NCBI RefSeq assembly: GCF_025602895.1
Contig: NW_026516203.1
Span: 1,178,001 to 1,242,000, forward strand
Direction: 5' to 3'
DNA length: 64,000 nucleotides
Source of the DNA: Polychytrium aggregatum
Taxonomy: Eukaryota > Chytridiomycota > Chytridiomycetes > Polychytriales
The notes under the pieces were generated by a model. The model saw nothing but the letters and a program-made list of their open reading frames with translations, did not search any database and was not told where the DNA came from. Shown in pieces: positions 1 through 10,270 of this stretch. Position 1 is the first letter of the stretch, and every line of letters begins with the position of its first letter. Made by a program: the position numbers and the translations under genes.

Positions 1-1340
1 GGCTCGGCGCCAGGGCAGCTACTCACGCAAGGCGAAGCGCCAAAGGTTCCGGCGGTTCGATCAAATAGCGACTGACAGATTGAGTCAGTTGGCGGATGCG
101 ATAGGCCGCGATGAAAGTGTGGGTCGATCGGTCGGATGGATGGAGCGATGGAGTGATGGATGGGTAAATGGATGGAGCGATGGATGGAGCGATACCACCA
201 CATGAGCGGTGGGAGTAGCAGCTCACCATGTCCTTTGGATGTTGACTGTCGACAGCTCTCGTTTGGATATTTTCTTGGCTGAGGAACGGGTTCCGAGTGT
301 GGCAGCGATCCTGCAAACAGGCAGTTTGTCAGTCAAATCAAGGTGGAACCGACATTGCCGAGCCACCCTCATGAGAAACAGGAAGCGGAGGAGGAGGGGG
401 GAAGGAGAAGGCAAGCCCTCAGAACCAAAGAAAAAGCGCTGCAACCGAGATGAAGGGGATATCCGTGCTCCTCTTGTGGATACCAGACGATGCCAATGCC
501 GGAGACATGGCGGTTTGCAAGGATCTCGTATGGATAGAACATGATCAGGATTCTCCAGGAAGAGCCAGCGCCTTCGCATCCCTTCGAGGTGGCTGCCGCC
601 GGCTATATAGCCATGGACGGAACGAGGCCGAGGCGGGAGGTGGGGAACATAGCTCCTCGAGGCAATGACATGAATGCTGCCTTTGACGTTGACACCGGCG
701 CTGGTGTCAACCAGCAATGCGCTGGGCCGTGGGAACGGATCGAGCGGGAATGGCGGTCGCTCACGTGCCAAGGAAGGCCGACCATCGATGCTGATCGGCA
801 GGACTCAGACTTAGGTAGTCGCGGCCTCTGAATCCACCCAAGCTCCCCGCCCTCCCATCCTGATCTGACCAGCGCCTCTCAACAGGGCCGTATTGCGTCA
901 CCCGTCGGCCGTCACCCGTCAAGTGCACGTAAACGCTACCAACCCGCCGGACGCCATGTCGGGTAGGTCCGCTGCTCCAGCATGATCCCCAGACGCGGGA
1001 CCTGGACGAAGGCAATCGACCAAATCGTCCTCCCTCCCCACCACGCACTGTGGAGAACGGTGTCCGGCGGAGGCATGTCCGTTCGTGCTTGTTACCGGCC
1101 TCGACAACGACCCGCCATAGAATCGCTGTGTTTTTTCTGCCGGCCGTCTGAATTCGATATGGCAAAGCTGATGAGAGGCGAGCCTGCAGCCGAAAGAGCG
1201 AGGAAGCCTTGTGGGGCATCAGCGCGCGAGACCACCGACCACAGGCTGGCATCGTCGCCGGATTCACACGGGAAAGGGATTCATATCAGAGAGCCGCGCT
1301 CGATCAGAGATGTGGTGGAGCTCGGCTCGACGTCGATATA
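1..1340. other. Gene-poor left edge
   Basis: I find no convincing coding exon here. Open frames are short, overlap on both strands and show no recognisable domain. A GATGGA-type low-complexity tract lies at 134-194. The missing first coding exon of the SNARE gene that starts near 1400 may lie in the right part of this stretch, but no ATG-to-donor segment gives a clean phase match. Confidence 0.5.
134..194. repeat. GATGGA-rich microsatellite
   Basis: Imperfect tandem copies of GATGGAGC and GATGGATG are visible. It is low-complexity sequence with no gene attached to it. Confidence 0.8.
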
Positions 1341-1401
1341 AACTGCAAGCCGGAAACGCCGCGTCGCCTGTCATCCGTCTCATGGTCATCCAAATGATCT
1401 G

Positions 1402-2740
1402 CCCTCTCTACCAGAAATCGAGGAGTTTGACGAGCAATTCCAGGAGCTCGTCGACAGCATAAAAAGCGTCTTGGACTCGGAGATCTCCAAGCTGCGCGGC
1501 CAGGAGCGAATCGAGGTACGTGTGAATCGTCAGTGGCATCTTGGAGCAATCTGGCGGAGGGTCGCTATTCAAAGGCATCACCAGGTTTACTTGAATCCGG
1601 AGTCAGTGATGGAGAAGGCGGGATGCGCTGTCTCAGCCATAGTTGGGATCTGTGCCGATGGAGGGCTCCCATGAGACAGAATACTTCAGAACTGGAAGCA
1701 CGGCAGAAGAAGGAGGGAGGACATAGTGGATAATAACAAAGGTGCCCTTCCCTCGATGAGCACAGAAATGCAGCTATCTGAAGAACAGACTCACACGAGC
1801 ACGCCAGGTACATCGCTCCATCATGGTTGAGATCCGACAACTGCCCGCCGAGCAGGCCGAGGAATGGAAGACCAAGGCTGGATCATACGATACGCTCATG
1901 TCCAAACTGGCCCAAGACATTGAATGGGCCGAGACAAGCGCCGCCAAGGACGACAAGAAGAAAGGTACAGATAGAGTGAAAGGGGGGGGAGAGAGTACCG
2001 GGAAATGTGTGATTCTGGCCGGGGTGGAGAGCAGCCACAGGACGATAGGGACTCGGAAGACCCATCGGGCCTTGAACGCTGATGTCTTATGCCTATCTAT
2101 CAGCCGTCGATGACATGACTACCAAAGAGATCACACAGCAGGCGATGGCGCTGCAAGAAAAGACCCATCAGTCGGCCACGAATGCTCTGCGGAGAGTTGA
2201 GGAAACCATTCAGGTGAGCACTCCAATCCGTCTCCAGAGCCGCTACCCGCGGAGTCTGCTGCCAAAAAACTGCTGATGGCTCCGTGCTCCGCGACAAACC
2301 CATGTGGAAGCACTGATTCGAGATCGTTTTCAGGTCGCCGTGGAAACCAGTACCGAGATCAAGCGGCAGGGAGAGCAGATCAACAAGATCTCCGACGACG
2401 TCGATCAGGTCGAAGATAACTTGAGGCGCGCTGACAAGCAGCTCAAGGCATTCATCAGGTACGAGTCTGTGTGTGGTCGATCCGAGACGCTGTGTGAGAT
2501 CGGCGGCCGGCCGAGAAGATAGGCCAACGCCCGACAGTCCAATGCCCGATCTCGGATTCCTAACTTCAATGCATGCCTGTTTTGCTGCTGGCGATACTTG
2601 AACGGTGAATGTCTCATCCTGCTAGACGGATGGCCACGGACAAGATCTTCATGGTGTTTATCTTCCTGATTGTGATCGGCATCATTGCTGCCATTGTGCT
2701 GTATGTCCTCAAGTCGAAAGGGCTGCTATCGGGGATTTGA
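1402..2740 (+). CDS. NPSN-type Qb-SNARE
   Basis: A membrane-fusion SNARE. Five exons join in phase: about 1402-1515, 1808-1964, 2104-2213, 2334-2458 and 2626-2740, giving roughly 205 residues. The first exon encodes an acidic helix (EIEEFDEQFQELVDSIK). The fourth encodes the SNARE coiled coil (EQINKISDDVDQVEDNL). The last encodes RRMATDKIF, then a C-terminal membrane anchor of about 20 hydrophobic residues and a short basic tail, as expected for a tail-anchored SNARE. The RRMATDK junction leading into the anchor resembles the Novel Plant SNARE (NPSN) group rather than Vti1, Gos1 or Bos1. The frame is open upstream to 1342 but has no ATG, so the initiator is unresolved; a small 5' exon is likely. 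The family call rests on remembered similarity. SNARE identity is firm; the NPSN subgroup is less certain. Confidence 0.75.
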
Positions 2741-3671
2741 CGGCTACGCTTTGAGTTTCGTTTGTGCTGTCTCTCTCTCTTGTTCTTCCCTGCCTGCATT
2801 GCTCTTCTTTCTTCGGTCTGGTTCGGAAAGTCCCCGGCTGTCGCCCCTGCTGTATCGCAGCCGGTACTCCGTGATGGTGTGTTCTCTTTTTTGTACCTGC
2901 GTCAGAGCGAGACCCAGCTTCGCTGTTGGGATATCAGACCCATTGGTAGCCCGCCCTATTCGACGCAGTTGACCTGGAAACACGATCTGCTTGATTGCAT
3001 TCGCTGTGGATCCAGTGCAGCAGGGTCAAGTCCCACAGTCCGCCGTGGATCGCAGCCTCCTCACCCGACCTCTCTCCATCCACCAATCTTGGCACACGTG
3101 AGCCTCGAATCTGATTGAGGACGTCAGAGCCTGGCGATGTGCGCTTGGATGGAGTGTCAACACAATGGTCTTGCTTTGCCGCAGTGGGGGATTTGCCAGC
3201 CGAATGATGTCGATGCACAGGGAAGCAGGAGGGCGCCGGGGATTTCTTTTGGGACTTGCTCGTCGCCCTGCAGCACTCGAGCATTCTCTCTCCTGCTCCA
3301 GTATACTTTCTCCAAATCCCAAATCCCAAACAGCCTTGAGCGCTCCGTTGTCGTCGGTAAGCTTGGAGCATATCGCTCGCATATCGCTCGCATATCGCTC
3401 GCATATCGAGTGAGGATGGTGCCTGGTTTCGCAGAGCTGCTTTCCCACACCTTTCTTGATCAAGCCATACTCCTCGACTCGGCTGGGCCAGTGCAACAGC
3501 GCTCACTCTAACGGTGTCGAATCCTTCGGACGACAGGAACGTCACAGTAACTTTTGCAAGACCGACCCGGTGCTATAGAACCTACATCCTTCGGTCCATT
3601 CGCGGCATTCACCCAAACTCGACCCGACCTGTTGCATCCCCACACCCCCTATCTCTCCAATAATCCAGCTC
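2741..3671. other. Intergenic, no gene seen
   Basis: Several overlapping open frames lie on both strands without recognisable domains. The longest reverse-strand one (2934-3545) runs through a short tandem repeat and looks spurious. I see no RNA gene. Confidence 0.5.
3369..3409. repeat. 11-bp tandem repeat
   Basis: Three perfect copies of TATCGCTCGCA plus a partial fourth, about 260 bp upstream of the next gene's ATG. Confidence 0.85.
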
Positions 3672-4518
3672 ATGCCTTACAGCCTGAGAACCCGGAAGGT
3701 CAAGGAGGACGCCCAGGTCCTCCACAAGGGCGTCGTCAACGAAATCAACACCTTGGGGGACAATGTCAAGTCCCGAGTCAGCAAGCGAGCCAGCCCCAAG
3801 ACAGCTGCTCCGAAGGAAGGCAAGCCTGCGAAAGAACATGCGTCTCTGAGTAAAGTGCAGGGCGCCCGTGTCAAGAAAGCGGCCTCTGGAACCAAGAGCG
3901 CGGGCAGCAAGCAGTTGCCCGAGAAGCTACACTCGCGGGTCATGAAGCAAATCCAGCAGCTGTCTGAGACCAAGCCCTCGATGGTGGTCCAGAAGCAAAA
4001 GATCCTGCAAGGCCATGCGGCGGTGGTGGCCCAGGTCAACAAACGCGGCATCAACGCAGCCATCCAGCAGCTGGGCTCGAATCCCATCAAGCGGGTTGCC
4101 AAGAACTATCTCAAGCTGGGGGTGTCTGCCGGTAGCGGCATCGCCAAGAGAAGACCGCCTGTGCACCACCGCTTCCCGGCCAAGGTGACCGAAGGCTCGA
4201 TTGACGCGCAGAAAAAGATCCTCTTTGGCGAGCTCCAGCGGCTTGCCAGCGACGGCACTCCGAGCGAAATCGTTGCCAAGAGGAATGTTGCCGAGGCCAA
4301 GAAGGCCGTCAACGCGCAGGTGGGCTGGGTGTTGATGTGCGAGATGGCTGGGCAGCGCGACTTGGATTTGGATATATGGTGGGGTGGGATCGTCATGCTG
4401 GACTTGACAGGACCGTCGACGACGCTGCTTGCTGACGCAGATGGCTATGCGGATGACGTGGAGGCAGATCTTGAAGCGCGCCGTCAACTCGGAAATCAGC
4501 AAGCGCGCGGCAAAGTGA
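3672..4518 (+). CDS. Unrecognised lysine-rich protein
   Basis: I do not recognise this protein. Exon 1 runs 3672-4319 (216 codons from ATG) and meets a plausible donor (CAG|GTGGGC). A second exon at 4468-4518 adds 16 residues ending KRAAK and a stop. The intron keeps phase 0. The product is about 232 residues, strongly basic, with no membrane segment. It has low-complexity Lys/Ala/Ser stretches (residues about 35-80) followed by a helical-looking region with repeated Lys/Gln/Val blocks. The composition suggests a nucleic-acid-binding or chromatin-associated protein, but no motif proves that. Reading through the intron instead extends the frame to 4583, so the C-terminus is the least certain part. 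Confidence 0.5.
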
Positions 4519-5078
4519 GGCGGCACCGCTGCTCACTCAGGAACAGGGTAGGTGCATATCGGGTTGCTGGACCGGTGGTCTGAGGCCCAAGAGAACATGG
4601 CGGATCGAGCACAGCATGCGACATGGGCTGGGAGAAGGCCATGGGACCAAGCCAGGGATACGGCGCCGGCAGCGCAGCGGGGCCATGAGCGATTGCTGTC
4701 CGCAGCCATCCCCGGATATCCCCGGACCATTGCAGGCCATGGCGGACAGCATGACTCACCATAAGCGGCACCTTCGCCGCCCATCGCGGGCAGCAAAGGC
4801 CAGGCCACAGGTCGATGTCTACTCGCACAGCAACAAACCGCATCCGTTCAGCAACAGCTTTCCATTCCCATGCAAACACAGCACGGCCTGGCCGGAGCCC
4901 GGCTGTGCTTGCTCCCATGTCCAAAGGAACAGATTGGCAAACTCAGAATACACCGGGACCCACACAGCACTGGCCGAGACCAGCTCCAGCACGGCCCTGA
5001 GCGGGGCGATGGCCGTGTGGAGATGGGTGCGGGGCCGAAGGACATTGTGTCGACGACCAACCCAGCTCGATCCTGCCC

Positions 5079-5129
5079 AGCTTGGTCGAGCTCGATCGAG
5101 CTTGGTCGAGCTTGGTCGAGCTTGGTCCA
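5079..5129. repeat. GAGCTTGGTC tandem repeat
   Basis: Near-perfect 10-bp units (GAGCTTGGTC with GAGCTCGATC variants) repeated about five times. Confidence 0.8.
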
Positions 5130-5705
5130 GCCCAGCCAGCCGATCTCGAGATAAGCAGCGACAAGGCGGCACAAGCCGGGGGGCAACGTGACCGCCAGGC
5201 GCGTCTTGGGCGAACACAGGCCACGATCGCGGCGCGCGGCAGTGTGGCCGTGGGATGCTGCGAGCGGACGGGGCGGTGCTGCAATGCGACAGACGGCGTG
5301 GTGCAAGACGGCACTGAGGACGGTGACAAGGGATGCGTTGGATGGCATGGGGGGGGGAGATGCGGCTTGGAGGGTCGGTCGTGCTGGAGGAGAGAGATGG
5401 AAGAGGAGAGTCGATGGAGCAAACTCGATCCAGCAGAGCCGATCCAGCAGCGTCGATTCAGCACGCCAAGCACGACGGGGTCAGATGCGACGGGGCCGAG
5501 TGCGACGGGGTCAGAATGCGATCCGTCCAAGCGCGGCGGGGCCAGAGCCACCAGCAATCCCAGAGGGAGCGCCACTGTCCGTGTGGTGCGCTGAAAGGCT
5601 TGTTGGCCGCCGTTGTGGGGTTCTGTTGCTGTGAGCGAAGCCTTGTCCAGTGTGTTTGCACTTGCCAAAGCCCAAGGGGACCTCTCGGTCGATAACTGCC
5701 CACAA

Positions 5706-5800
5706 CCATCGCATTTAACCCATCACATCGCATTCAACACATCACATCGCATTCAACACATCACATCGCATTCAACCCATCACATCGCATTCAACACATC
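5706..5800. repeat. 19-bp minisatellite
   Basis: About five imperfect copies of CATCACATCGCATTCAACA, roughly 380-470 bp upstream of the acetyl-CoA synthetase ATG. Confidence 0.85.
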
Positions 5801-6178
5801 GCACCCCATCACATTGAATACATCACACCCATCGCATCACACCCACCACATCTGTCCACTCACCTGCGGCCGCACCACACTCGCACCACACTCGCGAGAT
5901 AGCGTTCGTGGGCCCCTTGTCGACCTGGGCTTATCGCCTGGCCATGGCCAACCCGCAACCCGTTCTGCGCTGTCTCTGTGCCGCCCTCCCCCGCGCCGCT
6001 TTCGTTGGGGGCAAGCCGTTCCCCAGATCCGCCGACCACACGATCGACCGCCGCCCGCGCGATTGATGACTGGCTGCGCGACGACCTGTCGTCCCCCCTT
6101 GCCGTCCCCAGCAGTATAAAAAGCCACCGGGCGAGCCACCCTCCTGCCGACCCACTCGATCCCCCCAACCCTCCCGCC

Positions 6179-9027
6179 ATGTCCATCGAAGAAGCCGTTA
6201 CCGAATCTGCCCCCATCTTCCCTCCCCCCGAGCGGTTCCAGCAGGGCGAGGTCCCCGTTCCCCACATCAACTCTCTCGAGCAGTACAAGGAGCTGCACGA
6301 GGAGTCTGTCAAGAACCCGACTGCTTTCTGGGGCAGGGTACGTTCTCCACATCGCCATCGCCATCGCCATCGCCATCGCCATCGCCATCGCCATCGCCAT
6401 CGCCATCGCCATCGCCAACACCCAACCCGGCGTCTGCCAATCGGTGGCGTCCGTGTCGGTGTCTTGGCTTCTGGTCCTGGCACATTGTCTGACACTTTGT
6501 CCTTTGACTTTGTACCCACACCCTTTCTCGGGCACGGCTTTCCTCTGCAGGTCGCCAAGGAGCTCCTGCACTGGTACCGACCCTTCACCCAGGTCAACTA
6601 CGGGTAAGTCTCATGTTTGGATCGTGCGTGTGCTGTCAAGCGATTTGTTGCGTTTGTCGTTGCACTCGTCATTGCGCTCGTGTCTGCTTTTCCTTCCTCC
6701 TCTCCATCGGCTTCGTTGTGCTCTGCACGGAATAGTCCTTTGGGCAGCCCGCCACACCATCATGCTTATCTACTTTGTCCTTTGTTTCCAGCGGTTTCGT
6801 CGATGGCGATGTCCAGTGGTTCAGCGATGGCCAGCTCAACGTTGCCTACAACTGCGTTGATCGCCACGCTTTCGCCAACCCCGACAAGGTTGGTTGCGCC
6901 TGACGGCCCGCTTTTCTGCTCTGTTTTCTGCTTTCCTGCTTTCCTGCTTTCCTGCTTTCCTGCTTCTACCTGGCTCTCGGCAGAATCTGCGTGGGCTGAT
7001 CTGTTCAGCTTTTCGAGCTGCCGATTTCTCCTTCTGGCCGTGGCTATACCGTAGCCATGCTAACATTTTCCGTTTCTCCTCCCCTGCGTCGTTCGATAGG
7101 TCGCCATCATCTGGGAGTCTGACGAGCCCGGACAGGGTGAGAAGATCACCTACCGCCAGCTCTACCAGGAGGTCGGCAAGTTCGCCAACGTCTTGAAGAA
7201 GTACAAGGTCCGCAAGGGCGACACCGTCTGCATCTATATGCCCATGGTCCCCGAGGCTGCCTATGCCATGCTGGCCTGTGCCCGTATCGGCGCTGTCCAC
7301 TCTGTCGTCTTTGCCGGCTTCTCTGCCGATGCCCTCCGCGACCGTATCCAGGACGCTGGATGCAAGATCCTCGTCACTGCTGACCAGGGCAAGCGTGGTG
7401 GCAAGTCCATCGGCCTCAAGGTCATCGCCGACCAGGCTCTGGCCGACTGTCCCTCCATCGAGGTATGTACCTCTTTCTGCGGTATCCTTCGTACCCTCCC
7501 TCCCCCTCAACCCGCTGCGCGCGGCTGCTTCCCCCCACACAGTCCCCGGCGAGTTCGTGGACAATGTACCCAGTCTTTTCCCCTTCCATTCACCGGCTTG
7601 TCTCTGAGCACCGCACTCCACCGTCCTCCTCCAAAAACAATCACTGACCTGCTGTCTCCGCCCTCTGCGGTCTCCAGAAAGTCATCGTCTACCAGCGTAC
7701 CGGTGATATCTCGGTGCCCTTCAGCTCCCCTCGCGATGTCTGGTGGCACGAGGAGGTCGACAACCAGTCGCCCGTCTGCCCCGCCGAGACCATGAACGCC
7801 GAGGATCCCCTCTTTATGCTCTACACCTCGGGCTCCACTGGCAAGCCCAAGGGTGTCGTCCACACCACCGCCGGCTACCTGCTCGGCGCCACCGCCACCG
7901 TCAAGTACATCTTTGACCTCCACGAGAACGACCGCTTCGGCTGCATGGCCGATGTCGGATGGATCACTGGCCACTCGTACATTGTCTACGGCCCCCTCTC
8001 CAACGGCATCACCACCGTCATCTTCGAGTCCATCCCCACCTACCCCACCCCCAGCCGCTACTGGCAGCTCATTGACGACCACCAGCTCACCCAGTTCTAC
8101 ACCGCCCCCACCGCCATCCGCGCCCTCCGCCGCCTTGGCGACGAGCACGTCGAGCCCTACAAGCTGGACTCGCTCCGTGTCCTCGGCTCTGTCGGTGAGC
8201 CCATCAACCCTGAGGCCTGGCTGTGGTACCACAAGGTCATTGGCCGCGAGCGCTGCGCCATCGTCGACACCTACTGGCAGACCGAGACCGGCTCCATCAT
8301 CGTCACTCCCCTGCCCGGTGCCATCGCCACCAAGCCCGGCTCTGCCACCCTTCCCTTTTTTGGCATCGACCTGGCCGTCCTCGATCCCACCACTGGCCAG
8401 GAGCTCCTCGGCAACGACGTCACCGGTGTCCTGGCCATCCGCCAGCCCTTCCCCTCGATTGCCCGCACTGTCTACGACAACCACATCCGCTACCTTGATA
8501 CCTACATGAAGCCCTATCACAAGTACTACTTCACCGGCGACGGTGTGACCCGCGATGCCGACGGCTACTACTGGATCCGCGGCCGTGTCGACGACGTCAT
8601 CAACGTCTCGGGCCACCGTCTCTCGACCGCCGAAATCGAGTCTGCCCTCATTCTGCACCCCGCCTGCGCCGAGGCTGCCGTCGTTGGCATCAATGACGAC
8701 GTCACCGGCCAGGCCATCGTCTGCTTCGCCTCGCTCAAGTCGCACCACGCCGACGAGACCGCCATCACCAAGGCCTTTGTTGCCCAGATCCGCACCCACA
8801 TCGGTCCCTTTGCCACCCCCAAGCGCATCGTCATCACCCCGGAGCTTCCCAAGACTCGCTCCGGCAAGATCATGCGCCGCATTCTGAGAAAGGTTGCTGG
8901 CCAGGAAGTCACCCTTGCCGATCTCGAGGACGAGGATGGTCTCCGCAACAAGCTTGGCGATCTGTCCACCCTGGCTGATCCCTCCATCGTCCCCACCCTC
9001 ATCAAGAAGGTTGCTGGACGCCAGTAA
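6179..9027 (+). CDS. ACS1: Acetyl-CoA synthetase (AMP-forming)
   Basis: Converts acetate, ATP and CoA to acetyl-CoA, AMP and pyrophosphate; cytosolic or nuclear in fungi. Five exons (6179-6337, 6551-6603, 6792-6888, 7100-7462, 7678-9027) join in phase to 673 residues, the usual ACS length. Seen: the N-terminal ACS domain ([13 protein letters not shown], residues about 60-73); the adenylation P-loop [11 protein letters not shown] (273-283); [25 protein letters not shown]; and the C-terminal [12 protein letters not shown], whose Lys621 corresponds to the catalytic, acetylation-regulated lysine of the family. The start context is GCCATGTCC. Intron 1 contains a perfect hexanucleotide repeat. Codon use is strongly C-ending, suggesting high expression. 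The symbol is by family; fungi may carry paralogs. Confidence 0.97.
6351..6416. repeat. (ATCGCC)11 in ACS intron 1
   Basis: Eleven perfect copies of ATCGCC begin 13 bp after the 5' splice site of intron 1. Confidence 0.95.
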
Positions 9028-9547
9028 ACTGTCGTCTGTTTCGTTTTCCCTCCTCTCCCCCTCCTCCTCCTCCTCCCATCCATGGGCTCGATTGGCCAAC
9101 TGCGGGGGGCAAAAACCATCCAGGAAGATGATCTTTGCGTATGCGCGGCCGGCTCTGAGCCCCCTTTCTTCTCAGAACACATTCCCTGCTCTCTGCCTTT
9201 GAGTGTCTCATTTGACGTTTGCCCTTCTGAATAATGATGTCCGTCCCCTCTTTCTCCCTCCCCCAAAGGCGGATCTGCTGTAAAGTACAATACAGCCTGT
9301 ACAAAATTACTTCCAGAATCAACTTTCCCTTGATGTGATCGTCTCTGCCGCGTGGATGAGAGGTGTGCGGTGCGGTGGAGACGATTCAGCTCGTTCGGAA
9401 CGAAACGGGGACAGTGCGTCTGCATGTTCCTCAGCAATCCGCAGGCCGTGGGATTGCATTGCTATCTTTGATCTCCTGTCTCCTGTGGCAAAGAACGATG
9501 GGTCTCCACAATCATGATCCCGAATCGGCCCGCCATCCATATCGAAA
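9028..9547. other. ACS downstream region
   Basis: About 520 bp without a supported gene. A CTCCTCCTCC pyrimidine tract at about 9055-9075 directly follows the ACS stop. A GAAACGGGGACA motif at 9402-9413 resembles motifs found after other genes in this window. Confidence 0.5.
9402..9413 (+). repeat. ACGGGGACA-type motif copy
   Basis: GAAACGGGGACA, about 375 bp after the ACS stop. It resembles the ends of the Fanzor transposon (AACGGGACA) and the copies at 17282, 24130, 36269 and 63850. Alone it is too short to call an element. Confidence 0.4.
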
Positions 9548-10003
9548 ATGACCACCCATTTCCATCACTCGCGTCCATTCGCCTCTGCACTCTCACCCGC
9601 TTCGTCCAATCGCTTCAAGCAATCTCCAATGGCCCAAGCTTCACGCCCCAAGATCCCGATCGCCGTCCCGTCGCAAGGAAAGATCTTTGTGAGCGCTCCC
9701 CAAGAGGATATCCATCCTGTTGTGATCACAGGCACCCCAGGATCCGCCATCCCAACCAGCACCCCTCGCGCATCGCGTCCGGCAGGAAACACTCCGTTGG
9801 TTCTCTGCAAGCCCAAGCTGCTGGCGCTCAAATCGCACCATTTGATCTTCCTGGAGACGATGGCGACGCAGCTCCCAGATCAGCTGGCCTGTTCGTCGGG
9901 TGTCTCGGCCGAGCATTGTGATCACAGGCCCTCGGCCACCGCGGCCCAAGATGGAGCCCAGCCAGCGGCATCCACGGCCGTCGACTATCTCGCGATTGGA
10001 TAA
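9548..10003 (+). CDS. BBIP1: Probable BBSome-interacting protein 1 (BBIP1/BBS18)
   Basis: BBIP1 is a very small subunit of the BBSome, the coat that traffics membrane proteins in cilia. An intronless reading gives 151 residues; an internal ATG at 9629 gives 124 and may be the true start. The diagnostic segment is LVLCKPKLLALKS (residues about 83-95), which closely matches the VLCKPKLLPLKS core I recall for animal BBIP1. A preceding PSQGKIFV resembles the family's KQGPLFV. In animals these blocks are close together; here about 35 Pro/Ser/Thr-rich residues separate them, which could be lineage-specific or an unrecognised intron (a GTGAGC lies at about 9690). It converges on another ciliary gene, DNAI7. 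The call rests on one short motif. Confidence 0.5.
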   Translation: MTTHFHHSRPFASALSPASSNRFKQSPMAQASRPKIPIAVPSQGKIFVSAPQEDIHPVVITGTPGSAIPTSTPRASRPAGNTPLVLCKPKLLALKSHHLIFLETMATQLPDQLACSSGVSAEHCDHRPSATAAQDGAQPAASTAVDYLAIG

Positions 10004-10270
10004 GCAGAGACTTACCCGACCCAATTATTCGCGAGTACACTCCTCGAAGAGATCGACGGCAATGTCGCAACCCTTGCCAACGATCGAATATATTGCATTT
10101 ATACCGATATTCATTTGAGAAACACCACCACCACAACAACAACAACAACAACAACCACATTCTCTCGGCTTCCGCCGCTGTTGCCTCACAGTCGAATGCT
10201 ACTTCCACGGACCTCACATGACCGCGCTGTCTCCTGGACTACTGTTCGGGACTGGCCCAACACCTCCAGT

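Larger units (their letters stand above)
4519..6178. other. Long intergenic region upstream of ACS
   Basis: No coding exon could be supported. The region holds two tandem-repeat tracts (5079-5129 and 5706-5800), several GC-rich overlapping shadow frames, and the presumptive promoter and 5' UTR of acetyl-CoA synthetase. A TATA-like AGTATAAAAAG lies at about 6112-6122, some 57-67 bp before its ATG. Confidence 0.5.

Noticed and set aside
2934-3545. 203-residue reverse open frame
   Set aside because: It includes repeated RYASDMRAICE copies made by the 11-bp DNA repeat; no domain or splice support.
5706-5800. CRISPR-like spaced repeats
   Set aside because: The copies are directly adjacent, with no unique spacers, and the genome is eukaryotic; it is a minisatellite.
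7507-9099. 530-residue reverse open frame opposite ACS
   Set aside because: Gly/Asp/Val-rich antisense shadow of strongly C-biased acetyl-CoA synthetase codons.
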